The notes beneath the pieces were generated by a model. It was not told where the DNA came from. It saw only the letters and a list, made by a program, of their open reading frames with translations, and searched no databases. From positions 62,001-126,000 of the forward strand of contig WGNM01000044.1 of assembly GCA_016124575.1 (NCBI GenBank): 64,000 bases of DNA, written 5' to 3'. Of the stretch, positions 1-8,980 are shown piece after piece. Position numbers and translations under genes: made by a program. Positions within the stretch are counted from its first letter, which is position 1; the number at the start of each line of letters is the position of its first letter. This stretch comes from Cryomorphaceae bacterium. Its GTDB lineage: Bacteria; Bacteroidota; Bacteroidia; Flavobacteriales_D; Sanyastnellaceae.

Positions 1-31
1 CGTTAACAGCTTATTGCTTTATTTTTACGCT

Positions 32-673
32 ATGAAGATCAAATTGGCAATCGCAGAAGATAACCCGAACCTTATTCGCAGCGTTCTCGAAAAAATATCA
101 CTTTTCGATGAAGTTGAGGTGCTTTGGGTAGCCTGCAATGGCTTAGAAGTGTTGGAGAAAATAACGAACAAGCAGCCTGATGTAATCCTCATGGATATCA
201 ACATGCCGGAGATGAATGGTGTGGAGGCAACCAAGAAATTGAAAAGCCAGTATCCGCAAGTAAAGGTGATTATGTTAACTGTTTTCGATGAGAATGAAAA
301 GATCTTTAATTCGATTCTTGCTGGCGCTTCAGGATATTTGCTTAAAGATGAGAAGCCAGCTCGTTTGTTGACGGCTTTGCTAGAAGCAATGGATGGCGGT
401 GCTCCGATGTCTCCAATCATCGCTCAGAAATCGTTGCAGTTGATTCGCTCCATTGGAAGTGATCCACAACCAAGCATTGATTTTGGCTTGTCTCAAAGAG
501 AAATGGAGATTTTAGAGAAAATTTCTGAAGGCTCGAACTATCAGGAAATTGCAGAAAAACTGTTTATAGCTCCTAAAACAGTGCGGAAACACATAGAAAA
601 TATCTACAAAAAGTTGCAAGTTCACAACAAGGTTGAGGCAATCCAATTGGCGATGAAACACGGAATTATCTGA
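32..673 (+). CDS. NarL/FixJ-type response regulator (REC + LuxR HTH)
   Basis: A 213-residue two-component response regulator that should bind DNA when phosphorylated. The receiver domain covers about residues 1-120, with the acidic pocket at E9/D10 and the phospho-acceptor D55 in the MDINMP motif. A LuxR-type helix-turn-helix fills about 150-213 (LSQREMEILEKISEG, then the KTVRKHIENIYKKL recognition region). I start it at the ATG at 32, where the receiver fold begins, rather than at an upstream TTG. The last 8 bases overlap the end of the convergent sensor kinase gene, which by family type (HisKA_3) is its likely partner. The partnership is inferred from adjacency. Confidence 0.93.
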   Translation: MKIKLAIAEDNPNLIRSVLEKISLFDEVEVLWVACNGLEVLEKITNKQPDVILMDINMPEMNGVEATKKLKSQYPQVKVIMLTVFDENEKIFNSILAGASGYLLKDEKPARLLTALLEAMDGGAPMSPIIAQKSLQLIRSIGSDPQPSIDFGLSQREMEILEKISEGSNYQEIAEKLFIAPKTVRKHIENIYKKLQVHNKVEAIQLAMKHGII

Positions 674-3620
674 CAGGGATTTCGAGTTTTATATAGGTTC
701 GTCCCTTCCTGCTTTCAATTAAGAACTTGCCATTTAATTCTTTGACGCGTGCAGTTATGTTTTTCAAGCCATAGTGGTCTTGTGGTACTATGTTAACATC
801 AAATCCTTTCCCGTTGTCTTCGATTTCAATGATTAAATGTTCGTTTTCTTGTGAGAAATGGACTGAAAACGCAGATGCTTTGGCGTGCTTAAGTGCATTC
901 GTTGCAACTTCTTGCATGATGCGAAAAAGGTGAACCGTCGTTTCTGCCTTGAGCTGAATTTGTCTGTTAACAGCATTTACAACAGTTAAATGCAAGTTTT
1001 CGTGGTCTTGAAAAATACGTCGGTAGTAATCTTGTATGCGATCAATAAATTCTACTAAATAAACATCGTCTTTTTTCAATGTCCATATCGTATCGCGCAA
1101 TTGCTGCATGGTGCCGCGAGCGAAATCTCCCAATTCATCAATAGCAGGAGCAGGACTAACTTGCTGGCCGACTCCAATTTTGTAGCTCAAATTGTCTAAC
1201 GAGGTAATGACATGTGTTATCTGCGCTCCGATGTTGTCGTGCAAATCCATGCTTATTCTTTCTCGTTCTTCTTGTATTCTTCGCAGGGTTTCTTCTTTTC
1301 TCAGTTGTTCTTTAATTCGTCTTCGCGCAACAGCGCGGATGATGAAGGCGATGGTGACAATTGAAAAAAGTGCGACAATTATAGCAAACCATATTGTTTG
1401 CCAAAAGGGTGGGTGCACTTCGATTGGCAACTTCAACAATGAACTTTGAACTTGATTGTCGAAATCCATTGTTACAATTTCCAATGTGTGGTTACCACTT
1501 GGCAAAGTGGTATACTGAATGCGTTGCTTTTTATTGGTAACTGTAATCCATTCTTGGTCAACTCCTTCAAGCCGATAGGCCAATCGCTCTGTTCTTCCGC
1601 CAACAGTTAAGAGTGTAAAATCAAAAACCAAGCTATTATCTGCCGGATACAATGAAATTTTCTTTGGTTGAAAGCTTGTCCCTTCGAGGTGTTTGGAATT
1701 CTCTGCAATGGACTTGTTGTTGATTAGGATTTCGTTAATCAGCAGTCGATGCTCTGCATGTGGTAATTTGAAATCTCTATCTATAAAGTATATGCCGTTT
1801 ATGCCGCCAAACCACATGTGCTTATCGAAACTGCCAAATGAGTTTTGGCCATGTTCCGTAAATGGTGTCCCTTCTTGAATGCTGAAATTCGCAGAAATCC
1901 GGCCATTTGATAAAACACTTAGCCCATCATTGGTGCTGAACCAAAGGTCGCCCAAGTTGTTAGGCACAGCGCCATACACAACTTCATTTCTCAATCCGTT
2001 GTCTGCTGTCCAATGCATGAAATTTCCGTTTTCATCCTTTCTATCTATACCTCTCCCAAGGGTGCTGATGTACAGTTGTTCTCCCAGAGGTAAGGTAGAG
2101 GCTATTACAGCAAAACCCAATCCTTCGGCATTGGGATGGTAGGGGATGTTTTGAATGTCTTGCGTTTGTGGGTCAAGTATGATCAATCCGTTTGTTGTCG
2201 ACAAGATGCATCGATCTCTTTCATTGAGCGCGACATGTAAGAAGTAAGATTTTCTGAGTAATTCTGGATCTTTTGGATAAAAGGGGATGAATGAGGTATA
2301 ATCTACACTTTCAAACAACCCTCCAGATGAACTTGCTAAAAGTCGATCGGCATCTGATATCAATGAAAACACTTGCGGCAATCCTTGTGCTAGTGGCTTG
2401 TCTTGCAAGATCCATCCATCGTTTGTTTTTTTAAATTCCAAGATTCTACCATCTCGTGTGCCCGCATAAACTTGGTCGTTGCATGCATACAGACAAGCGG
2501 CATGAAATCCCTTCCAACTTTGCTTTTTTTCAAGTTGCTCAAGCGGGTCAAAAGCGTTCAAATGGGGATAGTTGTGCCAAGAATAGATCTCAACACCCGT
2601 TGTCGTTCCAATAAAAAGTGAGCTGTCAACCAAGGCCGCTGACCAAACAATTGGGTCTTCTAGGTTTTGACCGCTCAGGTGAATAAAATCTCCACTGTAT
2701 TTCGGTAATACAAATGCGCCATGGCGATTTGTGCCGAACCACAGTTGATTGAAAGAATCGATAACGAACGAATGGATATCGTCACCAGAAAACCGCAATG
2801 ATGGATTTTCGGTAATGTTTGGCGTTACATTCTCTAGCTTGCTGTTGTAGACAAAAAGTTCAGTTTCAGTGGCGATCCAAAATTGGTCTTTGTAGAAGAT
2901 GGCATCGCGAATCTTGCTTGGCACTTCAACTTGTGTGGTCGTTCCGTTTTTCAGTATTTGAAGGGTGTCGGTATTCCAAACCAACAAGAGTTGATCTTGA
3001 AAACGAGCGCCAACGGCTTCATGCAGCAGATTGTTGGGGTATTTCGTGTCGCTTTGGTTGTATACAACAGTGCCCAAGTTGTCGATGACTATCAATTCAC
3101 CTTTGTTTATGGCTGCTGCTGCGAAATCGGTATCTATGCGCTCGCTTTTTGAGTAATCATTATCTGCTTGCGGAATTAGATTGAGTTGACCTACTTCGTT
3201 AGAGAAAATTCTTCCATCATTTGAATAAAGCAATTGGTTTACTGAGCTATGAAAGGTTTGGAGGTTCATAGCAGGCAATCGAATACACTTTCCATTGGAC
3301 GGGTCAAGTCTATTTAGTCCGCTGCGCGTGCCTATCCACATAAAGCCATTGCCGTCTTCAGCAATTGCGGTGATGAAATTATCAGACAAACTACTGCTGT
3401 CGCTGTTGTTGCGATAAATTTTGAAATCACTTCCGTCGTACCTGTTCAGTCCGTCTTGCGTGCCGAACCACATGAAGCCTCTGCTATCTTCAAATATTGT
3501 TGTGACGGTGTTTTGTGACAATCCATCGGAAACGGAAATGTTCTTAAAACGATAACCGCTTTGTCCGAACAGACAACTGCCAGCCAACACAAAAATTGTA
3601 AATAGCAATAAACGGTACAT
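666..3620 (-). CDS. Two-component sensor histidine kinase with ligand-binding propeller, Y_Y_Y domain and HisKA_3/HATPase
   Basis: A 984-residue membrane sensor kinase. An N-terminal signal sequence (MYRLLLFTIFVLAGSCLFGQ) is followed by periplasmic two-component-regulator propeller repeats over about residues 25-640 (DGLSQNTVTTIFEDSRGFMW, then GTQDGLNRYDG and later copies such as DLWFSTNDGLSVL). A Y_Y_Y-type beta domain, one transmembrane helix near 735-757, a HisKA_3 dimerisation domain with phospho-acceptor H794 in LHDNIG, and a C-terminal ATPase (NALKHAKAS, EDNGKGFD) follow. There is no fused AraC or receiver domain, so it is a classical rather than hybrid kinase. It is convergent with the NarL-type regulator. 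The signal is unknown; related propeller kinases often sense glycans. Confidence 0.93.
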   Translation of the reverse strand: MYRLLLFTIFVLAGSCLFGQSGYRFKNISVSDGLSQNTVTTIFEDSRGFMWFGTQDGLNRYDGSDFKIYRNNSDSSSLSDNFITAIAEDGNGFMWIGTRSGLNRLDPSNGKCIRLPAMNLQTFHSSVNQLLYSNDGRIFSNEVGQLNLIPQADNDYSKSERIDTDFAAAAINKGELIVIDNLGTVVYNQSDTKYPNNLLHEAVGARFQDQLLLVWNTDTLQILKNGTTTQVEVPSKIRDAIFYKDQFWIATETELFVYNSKLENVTPNITENPSLRFSGDDIHSFVIDSFNQLWFGTNRHGAFVLPKYSGDFIHLSGQNLEDPIVWSAALVDSSLFIGTTTGVEIYSWHNYPHLNAFDPLEQLEKKQSWKGFHAACLYACNDQVYAGTRDGRILEFKKTNDGWILQDKPLAQGLPQVFSLISDADRLLASSSGGLFESVDYTSFIPFYPKDPELLRKSYFLHVALNERDRCILSTTNGLIILDPQTQDIQNIPYHPNAEGLGFAVIASTLPLGEQLYISTLGRGIDRKDENGNFMHWTADNGLRNEVVYGAVPNNLGDLWFSTNDGLSVLSNGRISANFSIQEGTPFTEHGQNSFGSFDKHMWFGGINGIYFIDRDFKLPHAEHRLLINEILINNKSIAENSKHLEGTSFQPKKISLYPADNSLVFDFTLLTVGGRTERLAYRLEGVDQEWITVTNKKQRIQYTTLPSGNHTLEIVTMDFDNQVQSSLLKLPIEVHPPFWQTIWFAIIVALFSIVTIAFIIRAVARRRIKEQLRKEETLRRIQEERERISMDLHDNIGAQITHVITSLDNLSYKIGVGQQVSPAPAIDELGDFARGTMQQLRDTIWTLKKDDVYLVEFIDRIQDYYRRIFQDHENLHLTVVNAVNRQIQLKAETTVHLFRIMQEVATNALKHAKASAFSVHFSQENEHLIIEIEDNGKGFDVNIVPQDHYGLKNITARVKELNGKFLIESRKGRTYIKLEIPVR

Positions 3621-3624
3621 GCGA

Positions 3625-3632
3625 CAAAGATA
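3625..3632 (-). promoter_or_regulatory. -7 box (TATCTTTG) of the sensor kinase gene
   Basis: TATCTTTG on the minus strand fits the Bacteroidota -7 consensus TANNTTTG. It ends five bases before the kinase ATG, so transcription would begin about one base from the start codon and give a nearly leaderless mRNA. No clear TTTG lies 19 bases upstream. Confidence 0.5.
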
Positions 3633-3639
3633 ATCGACA

Positions 3640-3647
3640 TACCTTTG
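3640..3647 (+). promoter_or_regulatory. -7 box (TACCTTTG) of the Sir2 gene
   Basis: TACCTTTG matches TANNTTTG and lies six bases before the Sir2 ATG, again implying a leader of only a few bases. It is back to back with the kinase -7 box, so the two divergent promoters share the same short intergenic region. Confidence 0.5.
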
Positions 3648-3652
3648 CTTTT

Positions 3653-4348
3653 ATGAAGAAATTGGTTGTTCTAACGGGTGCCGGCATGAGCGCCGAAAGT
3701 GGTATTCCCACTTTTCGCGGTGCGGATGGTTTGTGGGAAGGATATAGGATAGACGAAGTAGCTACGCCGTATGCTTGGGAGCAAGATTTCCGAAAGGTGC
3801 TTCAATTTTACAACGACCGAAGAAAGGGAGTTTTGCAGGCGAAACCGAATCGCGGACATGAGATTTTAGCTGAGTTGGAAGCTTTTGCAGACGTGCATAT
3901 CATTACACAAAACATAGACAATCTGCATGAGTGTGCTGGTAGTTCGAAGATTTTGCATTTACACGGAGAGATTACAAAATCGAGGAGTACTAAAAAATCG
4001 AGTTTGATATATGATATCGAAGGGGCAGAATTGAATGAGGGCGATTTATGTGCATTGGGTTCTCAACTGCGACCACACATTGTTTGGTTCCACGAGGAAG
4101 TACCAATGATGGAACCCGCTATTTCTATTGCTCAACAGGCAGATGTTTTTTTGATAGTAGGGACATCGCTTCAGGTTTATCCTGCTTCAGGGTTGGTGCA
4201 ATTTGTAAGACCTGGCACTCCGATATATATTGTAGATCCATCGGCGCCGGTTATACCGGGTGCCACGAATTATGAAGTCATTCAAGAAGGGGCAAGTGTT
4301 GGGATGGAGAAATTCCGGCAAATGTTTTTAGAAGAACACGGCTATTGA
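3653..4348 (+). CDS. Sir2 family NAD-dependent protein deacylase (CobB-like, class III)
   Basis: A 231-residue sirtuin that would remove acyl groups from lysine using NAD. Visible motifs are GAGMSAESGIPTFRG (residues 9-23), TQNIDNLHE (85-93), catalytic H104 in LHLHGE, LRPHIVWF (139-146) and the late VGTSLQVYPASG. Y53 and R56 in FYNDRR correspond to the pair that gives CobB/SIRT5 preference for succinyl and malonyl lysine. Of the four cysteines that normally hold the structural zinc only C133 is present, so the zinc module is absent or reshaped. The usual WFGE is WFHE here. The last 7 bases overlap the convergent DUF4294 gene. Confidence 0.9.
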   Translation: MKKLVVLTGAGMSAESGIPTFRGADGLWEGYRIDEVATPYAWEQDFRKVLQFYNDRRKGVLQAKPNRGHEILAELEAFADVHIITQNIDNLHECAGSSKILHLHGEITKSRSTKKSSLIYDIEGAELNEGDLCALGSQLRPHIVWFHEEVPMMEPAISIAQQADVFLIVGTSLQVYPASGLVQFVRPGTPIYIVDPSAPVIPGATNYEVIQEGASVGMEKFRQMFLEEHGY

Positions 4349-4995
4349 ACACGCTTCCGAATTTTCCGAGCTTTTGCTTTCGGGACTTCGGTTTTCTTTG
4401 GGTTGATTTCGATGATGCCCAGCTCAATTTCACGAACGATTTCTTCTATTGCCCAATCGTCGCCATAAGCGTCGTACTGATTTTTTAAATTTTGTCCGAA
4501 CAGTCGTGCAAGCGATTGCCACATGAAGGCGGAGAACGATCCTTTCAATTCTTGAATCAGTTCGTACGAAGTGTCGCCTGTTTCACGATCAATGAGTTTG
4601 ATCAAAATGACACCTTCTGTGATGGTCATATTTTTTATGTCACCTTCGAACTTTGCTTTGAGCTCATCTTCTGCATTGTCGAGGTATTTTCTTCGCTCTT
4701 TGTCTGTTTTCAAGGCTTTTAACTCAGCCTCGTAGGCGTGCATTAGTTCACCTGCTGCTTTCGCGTAAGGATATACTTTGATCACTCGGGTGCGCGTGCG
4801 GTTGTATTTTTTTTCAGCTCTTGCCGATTTAAAAACCTTTGGTCCGGCGATATATGCCGCACCTAGATTAACCACTGCAAGCGTATCACCATCAACAATT
4901 ACCGTTTCACACAGCTGCCCGTATGGCGTTGAGGTTTGCGCTTTAGCGACAAAGTGCAACAAAAAAAGTAATATGAAAATCAAAGGTATACGCAT
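4342..4995 (-). CDS. DUF4294 domain-containing secreted protein
   Basis: A 217-residue protein with a signal peptide (MRIPLIFILLFLLHFVAKAQ) and a single DUF4294 domain, a family largely confined to Bacteroidota and without a known function. Recognisable stretches are TRTRVIKVYPYAKAAGELM and FSAFMWQSLARLFGQNLK. I chose the ATG at 4995; a GTG two codons upstream is possible. The C-terminus is basic (KAKARKIRKRVQ). The 3' end overlaps the convergent Sir2 gene by 7 bases. Confidence 0.85.
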   Translation of the reverse strand: MRIPLIFILLFLLHFVAKAQTSTPYGQLCETVIVDGDTLAVVNLGAAYIAGPKVFKSARAEKKYNRTRTRVIKVYPYAKAAGELMHAYEAELKALKTDKERRKYLDNAEDELKAKFEGDIKNMTITEGVILIKLIDRETGDTSYELIQELKGSFSAFMWQSLARLFGQNLKNQYDAYGDDWAIEEIVREIELGIIEINPKKTEVPKAKARKIRKRVQ

Positions 4996-5065
4996 ATTCA
5001 CTCAACGTTAATTTACGCATTTTCGTGCAAACAGGTTGCGCAAATCAACGATTATGCCTAAAAAT

Positions 5066-6541
5066 TCAATTTCGGCGAGATCGCCATTCTGGATTGTGCT
5101 GATTCTCTACAGCGGTATTGGCTAATTTTGCATTTTCATAGAACAGACTAGCCGCTAGAGCAGCAATGCGCGCTTCATCGTCTACAAACACATCCAATAC
5201 TTCAGGGGAGAAGAAGTTTTTTACGAAGTGGGTATCAAAGTTCCCACTTTTGAAAGCTTCATGGTTGATTGCAAATTTGCCAAATGCGAGGGTTGTCTTT
5301 ACACCTGAAATGTGGAAATCGTTTATGGCACGCGTCATACGCGCTATGGCTTGTTCCCGATCACCCGCATGGGTCACCAATTTCGCAATCATTGGATCGT
5401 AGTAAATCGGAATGTCCATGCCTTCTTCAAAACCATCATCCACGCGAATTCCAGGTCCTTCTGGGCGTTTGTACGTTCTCAAGTTTCCGATGTCGGGAAG
5501 AAATCCATTTTGTGGGTCTTCAGCGTACACGCGGACTTCAATGGCATGTCCGTGAATTTTTAAATCATCTTGAGTAAATGATAGAGGCAATCCTTCGGCA
5601 ACTTTAATTTGTTCGCGAACGAGGTCTATACCGGTTATCATTTCTGTTACAGGGTGTTCTACTTGCAGGCGGGTATTCATTTCCAGGAAGTAGTAATTCA
5701 TGCGGTCATCGAGCAAAAACTCAACTGTACCTGCACCTACATAGTTGCAAGCGCGCGCTACATCGCATGCACTTTTGCCCATGGCATCTCTCATTTCAGG
5801 AGTCAAAACCGACGAAGGTGCCTCTTCAACTACCTTTTGATGTCGGCGTTGAATGCTGCATTCCCTTTCGAAAAGATGCACAACATTCCCGTGTTGATCA
5901 GCCAAGACCTGTATTTCGATATGACGTGGACCGCTAACATAGCGCTCAACGAAAACGGCGCCATCGCCAAACGCACTTTCTGCCTCAGAAATAGCACGCT
6001 TCATTTGACTTTCAAGTTCAGCAGCTTCTTCAACAATCCGCATTCCTTTTCCACCGCCTCCCGCAGAAGCTTTGATGAGTAGAGGGAAACCGATTTCCTT
6101 AGCTACATTAATTGCTTCATCTAAGTTTTCAATGGCAGAATCTGTCCCCGGTACCAAAGGAATGCCGTAGCTCTTGACAGCATTTTTTGCCGCCAGCTTG
6201 CTACCCATAACCTCCATCGCTTCAGGAGTAGGGCCAATGAAGATGATTCCAGCTTCAGCTACCTGACGTGCGAAGTTCGCATTTTCAGAAAGGAAGCCAT
6301 ACCCCGGGTGGATGGCATCCGCGCCGGTGGCGCGACAAGCATTAATAACGCGATCGCCTCTCAGGTAAGAGTCAGAAGAAGCAGGACCGCCGATGTGCAC
6401 CGCTTCATCAGCGAAACGGACAAAAGGAGCCAAACGGTCGGCGTCGGAATAAACCGCAACGGTGGCCAACCCCATTTCTCGAGCAGAGCGCATAATTCTC
6501 AACGCTATTTCTCCTCTGTTGGCGACTAGTATCTTCTTCAT
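5066..6541 (-). CDS. accC: Acetyl-CoA carboxylase biotin carboxylase subunit
   Basis: A 491-residue biotin carboxylase that carboxylates biotin on the carrier protein with ATP and bicarbonate, the first half-reaction of acyl-CoA carboxylase. The N-terminal domain begins KKILVANRGEIALRIMRSAR. The ATP-grasp domain has the glycine-rich KASAGGGGKGMRIV loop and the family signatures HIEIQVLADQHGN, RECSIQRRHQKVVEEAP and EMNTRLQVEHPVTE. Length matches the free-standing AccC type. No accB or carboxyltransferase gene is in the window, so a propionyl-CoA or other acyl-CoA carboxylase role cannot be excluded. It lies 34 bases downstream of the SDR gene and may be co-transcribed. Confidence 0.93.
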   Translation of the reverse strand: MKKILVANRGEIALRIMRSAREMGLATVAVYSDADRLAPFVRFADEAVHIGGPASSDSYLRGDRVINACRATGADAIHPGYGFLSENANFARQVAEAGIIFIGPTPEAMEVMGSKLAAKNAVKSYGIPLVPGTDSAIENLDEAINVAKEIGFPLLIKASAGGGGKGMRIVEEAAELESQMKRAISEAESAFGDGAVFVERYVSGPRHIEIQVLADQHGNVVHLFERECSIQRRHQKVVEEAPSSVLTPEMRDAMGKSACDVARACNYVGAGTVEFLLDDRMNYYFLEMNTRLQVEHPVTEMITGIDLVREQIKVAEGLPLSFTQDDLKIHGHAIEVRVYAEDPQNGFLPDIGNLRTYKRPEGPGIRVDDGFEEGMDIPIYYDPMIAKLVTHAGDREQAIARMTRAINDFHISGVKTTLAFGKFAINHEAFKSGNFDTHFVKNFFSPEVLDVFVDDEARIAALAASLFYENAKLANTAVENQHNPEWRSRRN

Positions 6542-6575
6542 TTCTTCAGTTTAAGGGTGCAAATTACGGAATCAA

Positions 6576-7376
6576 TCAGCGCAACTTGTAGTGATTCATG
6601 ATGAGTTTTTCAAACCACCTACCAGGCAGCAAACGGTATAGCCAAACGCTGAAATGTTGCGTAGCTGTGGCGACGCGATAACGCAAGTGAGGGTTTCTTT
6701 TTCGAAGAATGCGCTCTACTGCATGGGCAATGATGTCTGTTTCCATCGCTCCTGATACTTCTTGATTGATTTGTACAAGCGTGGCATCGAAAGTAGGGTA
6801 GTGCGTGTGGTCGACAGATGCTACTTTTTTGCGATTGGTATTGATGTTTGTTTTAAAATCTCCCGGTTCTACAATAGAAACCTTGATACCCATCGGAGCC
6901 AGCTCCATACTCAACGATTCAGAAATGCCTTCCACAGCAAATTTGCTAGAGCAATAGATCCCACGAAAAGGCAAGGCGAAAATTCCACCGATGCTGGTGA
7001 CATTTAAAATTCGCCCTTTTGAAATTCTCAACAGAGGAATACAGGCACGGCAGACATTCAAAACTCCGAAAACATTGGTGTCGAAGATTTCTTTCGCCTC
7101 GGTTTCAGTTGTGTTTTCGAGCGGTCCGGCCATTCCCAAGCCCGCGTTATTTATTAGAGCATCCAACAGTCCGTGATTGGCTTGAATGAAAGCAATAGCC
7201 GAGATGATCGATGACTCGTCGGTTACATCCATGCGAAGCATGCGTAAATTCCCATCGAATTGATTCACCACATTTCTACTAGCGGCATACACAATGTTGC
7301 CCTTATCCGCGAGCAAAGTAGCGATCGATTGTCCGATTCCAGACGAACCTCCAGTTACAAGTATTACTTTCGACAC
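6576..7376 (-). CDS. SDR family oxidoreductase
   Basis: A 266-residue classical short-chain dehydrogenase/reductase. The Rossmann cofactor motif is TGGSSGIG near residue 8, followed by NNAGLG, catalytic serine in NVTSIGG and the YCSSK (YxxxK) pair. The substrate cannot be told from sequence; the C-terminal part resembles the broad group annotated as 'SDR family NAD(P)-dependent oxidoreductase' acting on lipids or retinol-like substrates. It starts with GTG, chosen because VTGGSSGIG follows directly and a -7 promoter box sits five bases upstream. accC follows 34 bases downstream. Confidence 0.88.
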   Translation of the reverse strand: MSKVILVTGGSSGIGQSIATLLADKGNIVYAASRNVVNQFDGNLRMLRMDVTDESSIISAIAFIQANHGLLDALINNAGLGMAGPLENTTETEAKEIFDTNVFGVLNVCRACIPLLRISKGRILNVTSIGGIFALPFRGIYCSSKFAVEGISESLSMELAPMGIKVSIVEPGDFKTNINTNRKKVASVDHTHYPTFDATLVQINQEVSGAMETDIIAHAVERILRKRNPHLRYRVATATQHFSVWLYRLLPGRWFEKLIMNHYKLR

Positions 7377-7380
7377 AGTG

Positions 7381-7388
7381 CAAAGATA
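7381..7388 (-). promoter_or_regulatory. -7 box (TATCTTTG) of the SDR gene
   Basis: TATCTTTG on the minus strand ends five bases before the GTG start of the SDR gene, implying a leader of about one base. A clear -33 element is not seen. Confidence 0.45.
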
Positions 7389-7558
7389 GTAAGAGGAGGA
7401 GGATACAATAACCGTTCACCACAATTGCTTCTTCTTTGATAATGAAAGTTGGCAGAAGAGCGGAAGTGACTCATTCTTCAAAATCTGTTTTCAGTTCACT
7501 ACTTTCGCATCGTTGGATGGAGTGCGCGCGCCAGTTTCAAGATAACAAAGAAGCCTAG

Positions 7559-8980
7559 ATGGTATTTAGTAGTACATTTTTCTTACTTTATTTCTTGCCG
7601 GTATTTCTGTTGATTTATCACTTGGTTGGTCGGTCATGGAAGAATTGGGTAATACTTGCAGCAAGCATTTTCTTTTACAGTTGGGGTGCACCGAAGTTTA
7701 TTTTTGTCATCATCGCCTCTACTATCATCGATTTTTTCATCGTACGGAAGATGCACGAAAGCAATGATGAAAAAAAGCGCAGACAACTGCTAGCGCTATC
7801 GTTGATTTTGAATCTCGGATTACTCTTGTACTTCAAATACGCCAATTTTTTTGTCGAAAACGTTAACACCCTTCTTTCATCCCTTGGCATTTCGCCAATG
7901 CGCTGGCTTGAAGTGGCACTTCCAATAGGCATTTCGTTTTATACTTTTCAAACACTCACGTATGCAGTTGATGTCTACAGGAAGGTTCATGCACCCTTAA
8001 AAAAGGTCTCCGACTATTTGCTGTACATCATGTCGTTTCCACAAATGATTGCTGGTCCAATCGTGCGATTTAGTGCAGTAGCAGACGAGATAGAGAGCAG
8101 GACAGAGCGCGTTGAAGACAAACTACTTGGCGCATATCGTTTTGCTATAGGATTAGCGAAAAAAGTAATCATTGCCAATGCCATGGGCGAGCAAGCCGAT
8201 TATATATTCTCGAGTGATTTAAACGACATCAACGCGGGCATTGCTTGGGTGGGTATACTCGCCTATACTTTTCAGATATATTTTGATTTTTCGGGTTATT
8301 CAGACATGGCCATAGGATTAGGCAAGATCATGGGATTTCACTTTCCTGAGAACTTCAATTCGCCTTATATATCACGCAGCATAACAGAGTTTTGGCGGCG
8401 ATGGCATATAACACTAGGCGGTTTTATGCGCGACTACCTTTACATACCTCTTGGGGGGAATAAAGTGAGCACCAAAGGCAAGCTTTACCGCAATTTGATT
8501 ATCGTTTTCTTGTTGTCGGGTTTGTGGCATGGAGCCTCATGGAATTTCATACTTTGGGGCGCTTATCACGGCACTTTTTTAATTTTAGATCGTTTATTTT
8601 TAGCGAGGTTTATGGAGCGATTGTGGCAACCTATATCGATTCTTTTGACCTTTTTATTTGTCATGTTTGGGTGGGTAATATTCCGATTGGAGAGTTTGCA
8701 AGAAATCGGTCTATACTTTTCGAAATTATTCGACTTTAGAAGCGGTTGGTATTGCCGTCCGACGGTAGATTTTAAGTTCGTTTTATACTTTGCAATATTC
8801 TTCTCCTTTATTGGCGCTACGCGGATGGGAGCGCAGTTGACGGCATGGTTTTTTGAATCCAAGCAACATCGATTTTCTTCTCACCTTTTCCTTACTGCGA
8901 TGTCTGTAGGCTTGTTGATTGTCTCTGTAGCAATCGTCACCGCCTCCGATTTCAATCCATTCATATACTTCCGATTTTGA
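7559..8980 (+). CDS. MBOAT family O-acyltransferase (AlgI/DltB-like)
   Basis: A 473-residue polytopic membrane protein of the membrane-bound O-acyltransferase family, which moves acyl groups across the inner membrane for polysaccharide acetylation. The N-terminus (MVFSSTFFLLYFLPVFLLIY) is typical of AlgI-like members, as are YTFQIYFDFSGYSDMAIG, EFWRRWHITLG and the active-site region GLWHGASWNFILWG with catalytic H324. The stop codon overlaps the next gene's ATG as TGATG, so the two are translationally coupled. With the AlgX/AlgJ-like partner this suggests O-acetylation of an exopolysaccharide or cell-wall glycan; the acceptor is not indicated. Confidence 0.93.
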   Translation: MVFSSTFFLLYFLPVFLLIYHLVGRSWKNWVILAASIFFYSWGAPKFIFVIIASTIIDFFIVRKMHESNDEKKRRQLLALSLILNLGLLLYFKYANFFVENVNTLLSSLGISPMRWLEVALPIGISFYTFQTLTYAVDVYRKVHAPLKKVSDYLLYIMSFPQMIAGPIVRFSAVADEIESRTERVEDKLLGAYRFAIGLAKKVIIANAMGEQADYIFSSDLNDINAGIAWVGILAYTFQIYFDFSGYSDMAIGLGKIMGFHFPENFNSPYISRSITEFWRRWHITLGGFMRDYLYIPLGGNKVSTKGKLYRNLIIVFLLSGLWHGASWNFILWGAYHGTFLILDRLFLARFMERLWQPISILLTFLFVMFGWVIFRLESLQEIGLYFSKLFDFRSGWYCRPTVDFKFVLYFAIFFSFIGATRMGAQLTAWFFESKQHRFSSHLFLTAMSVGLLIVSVAIVTASDFNPFIYFRF

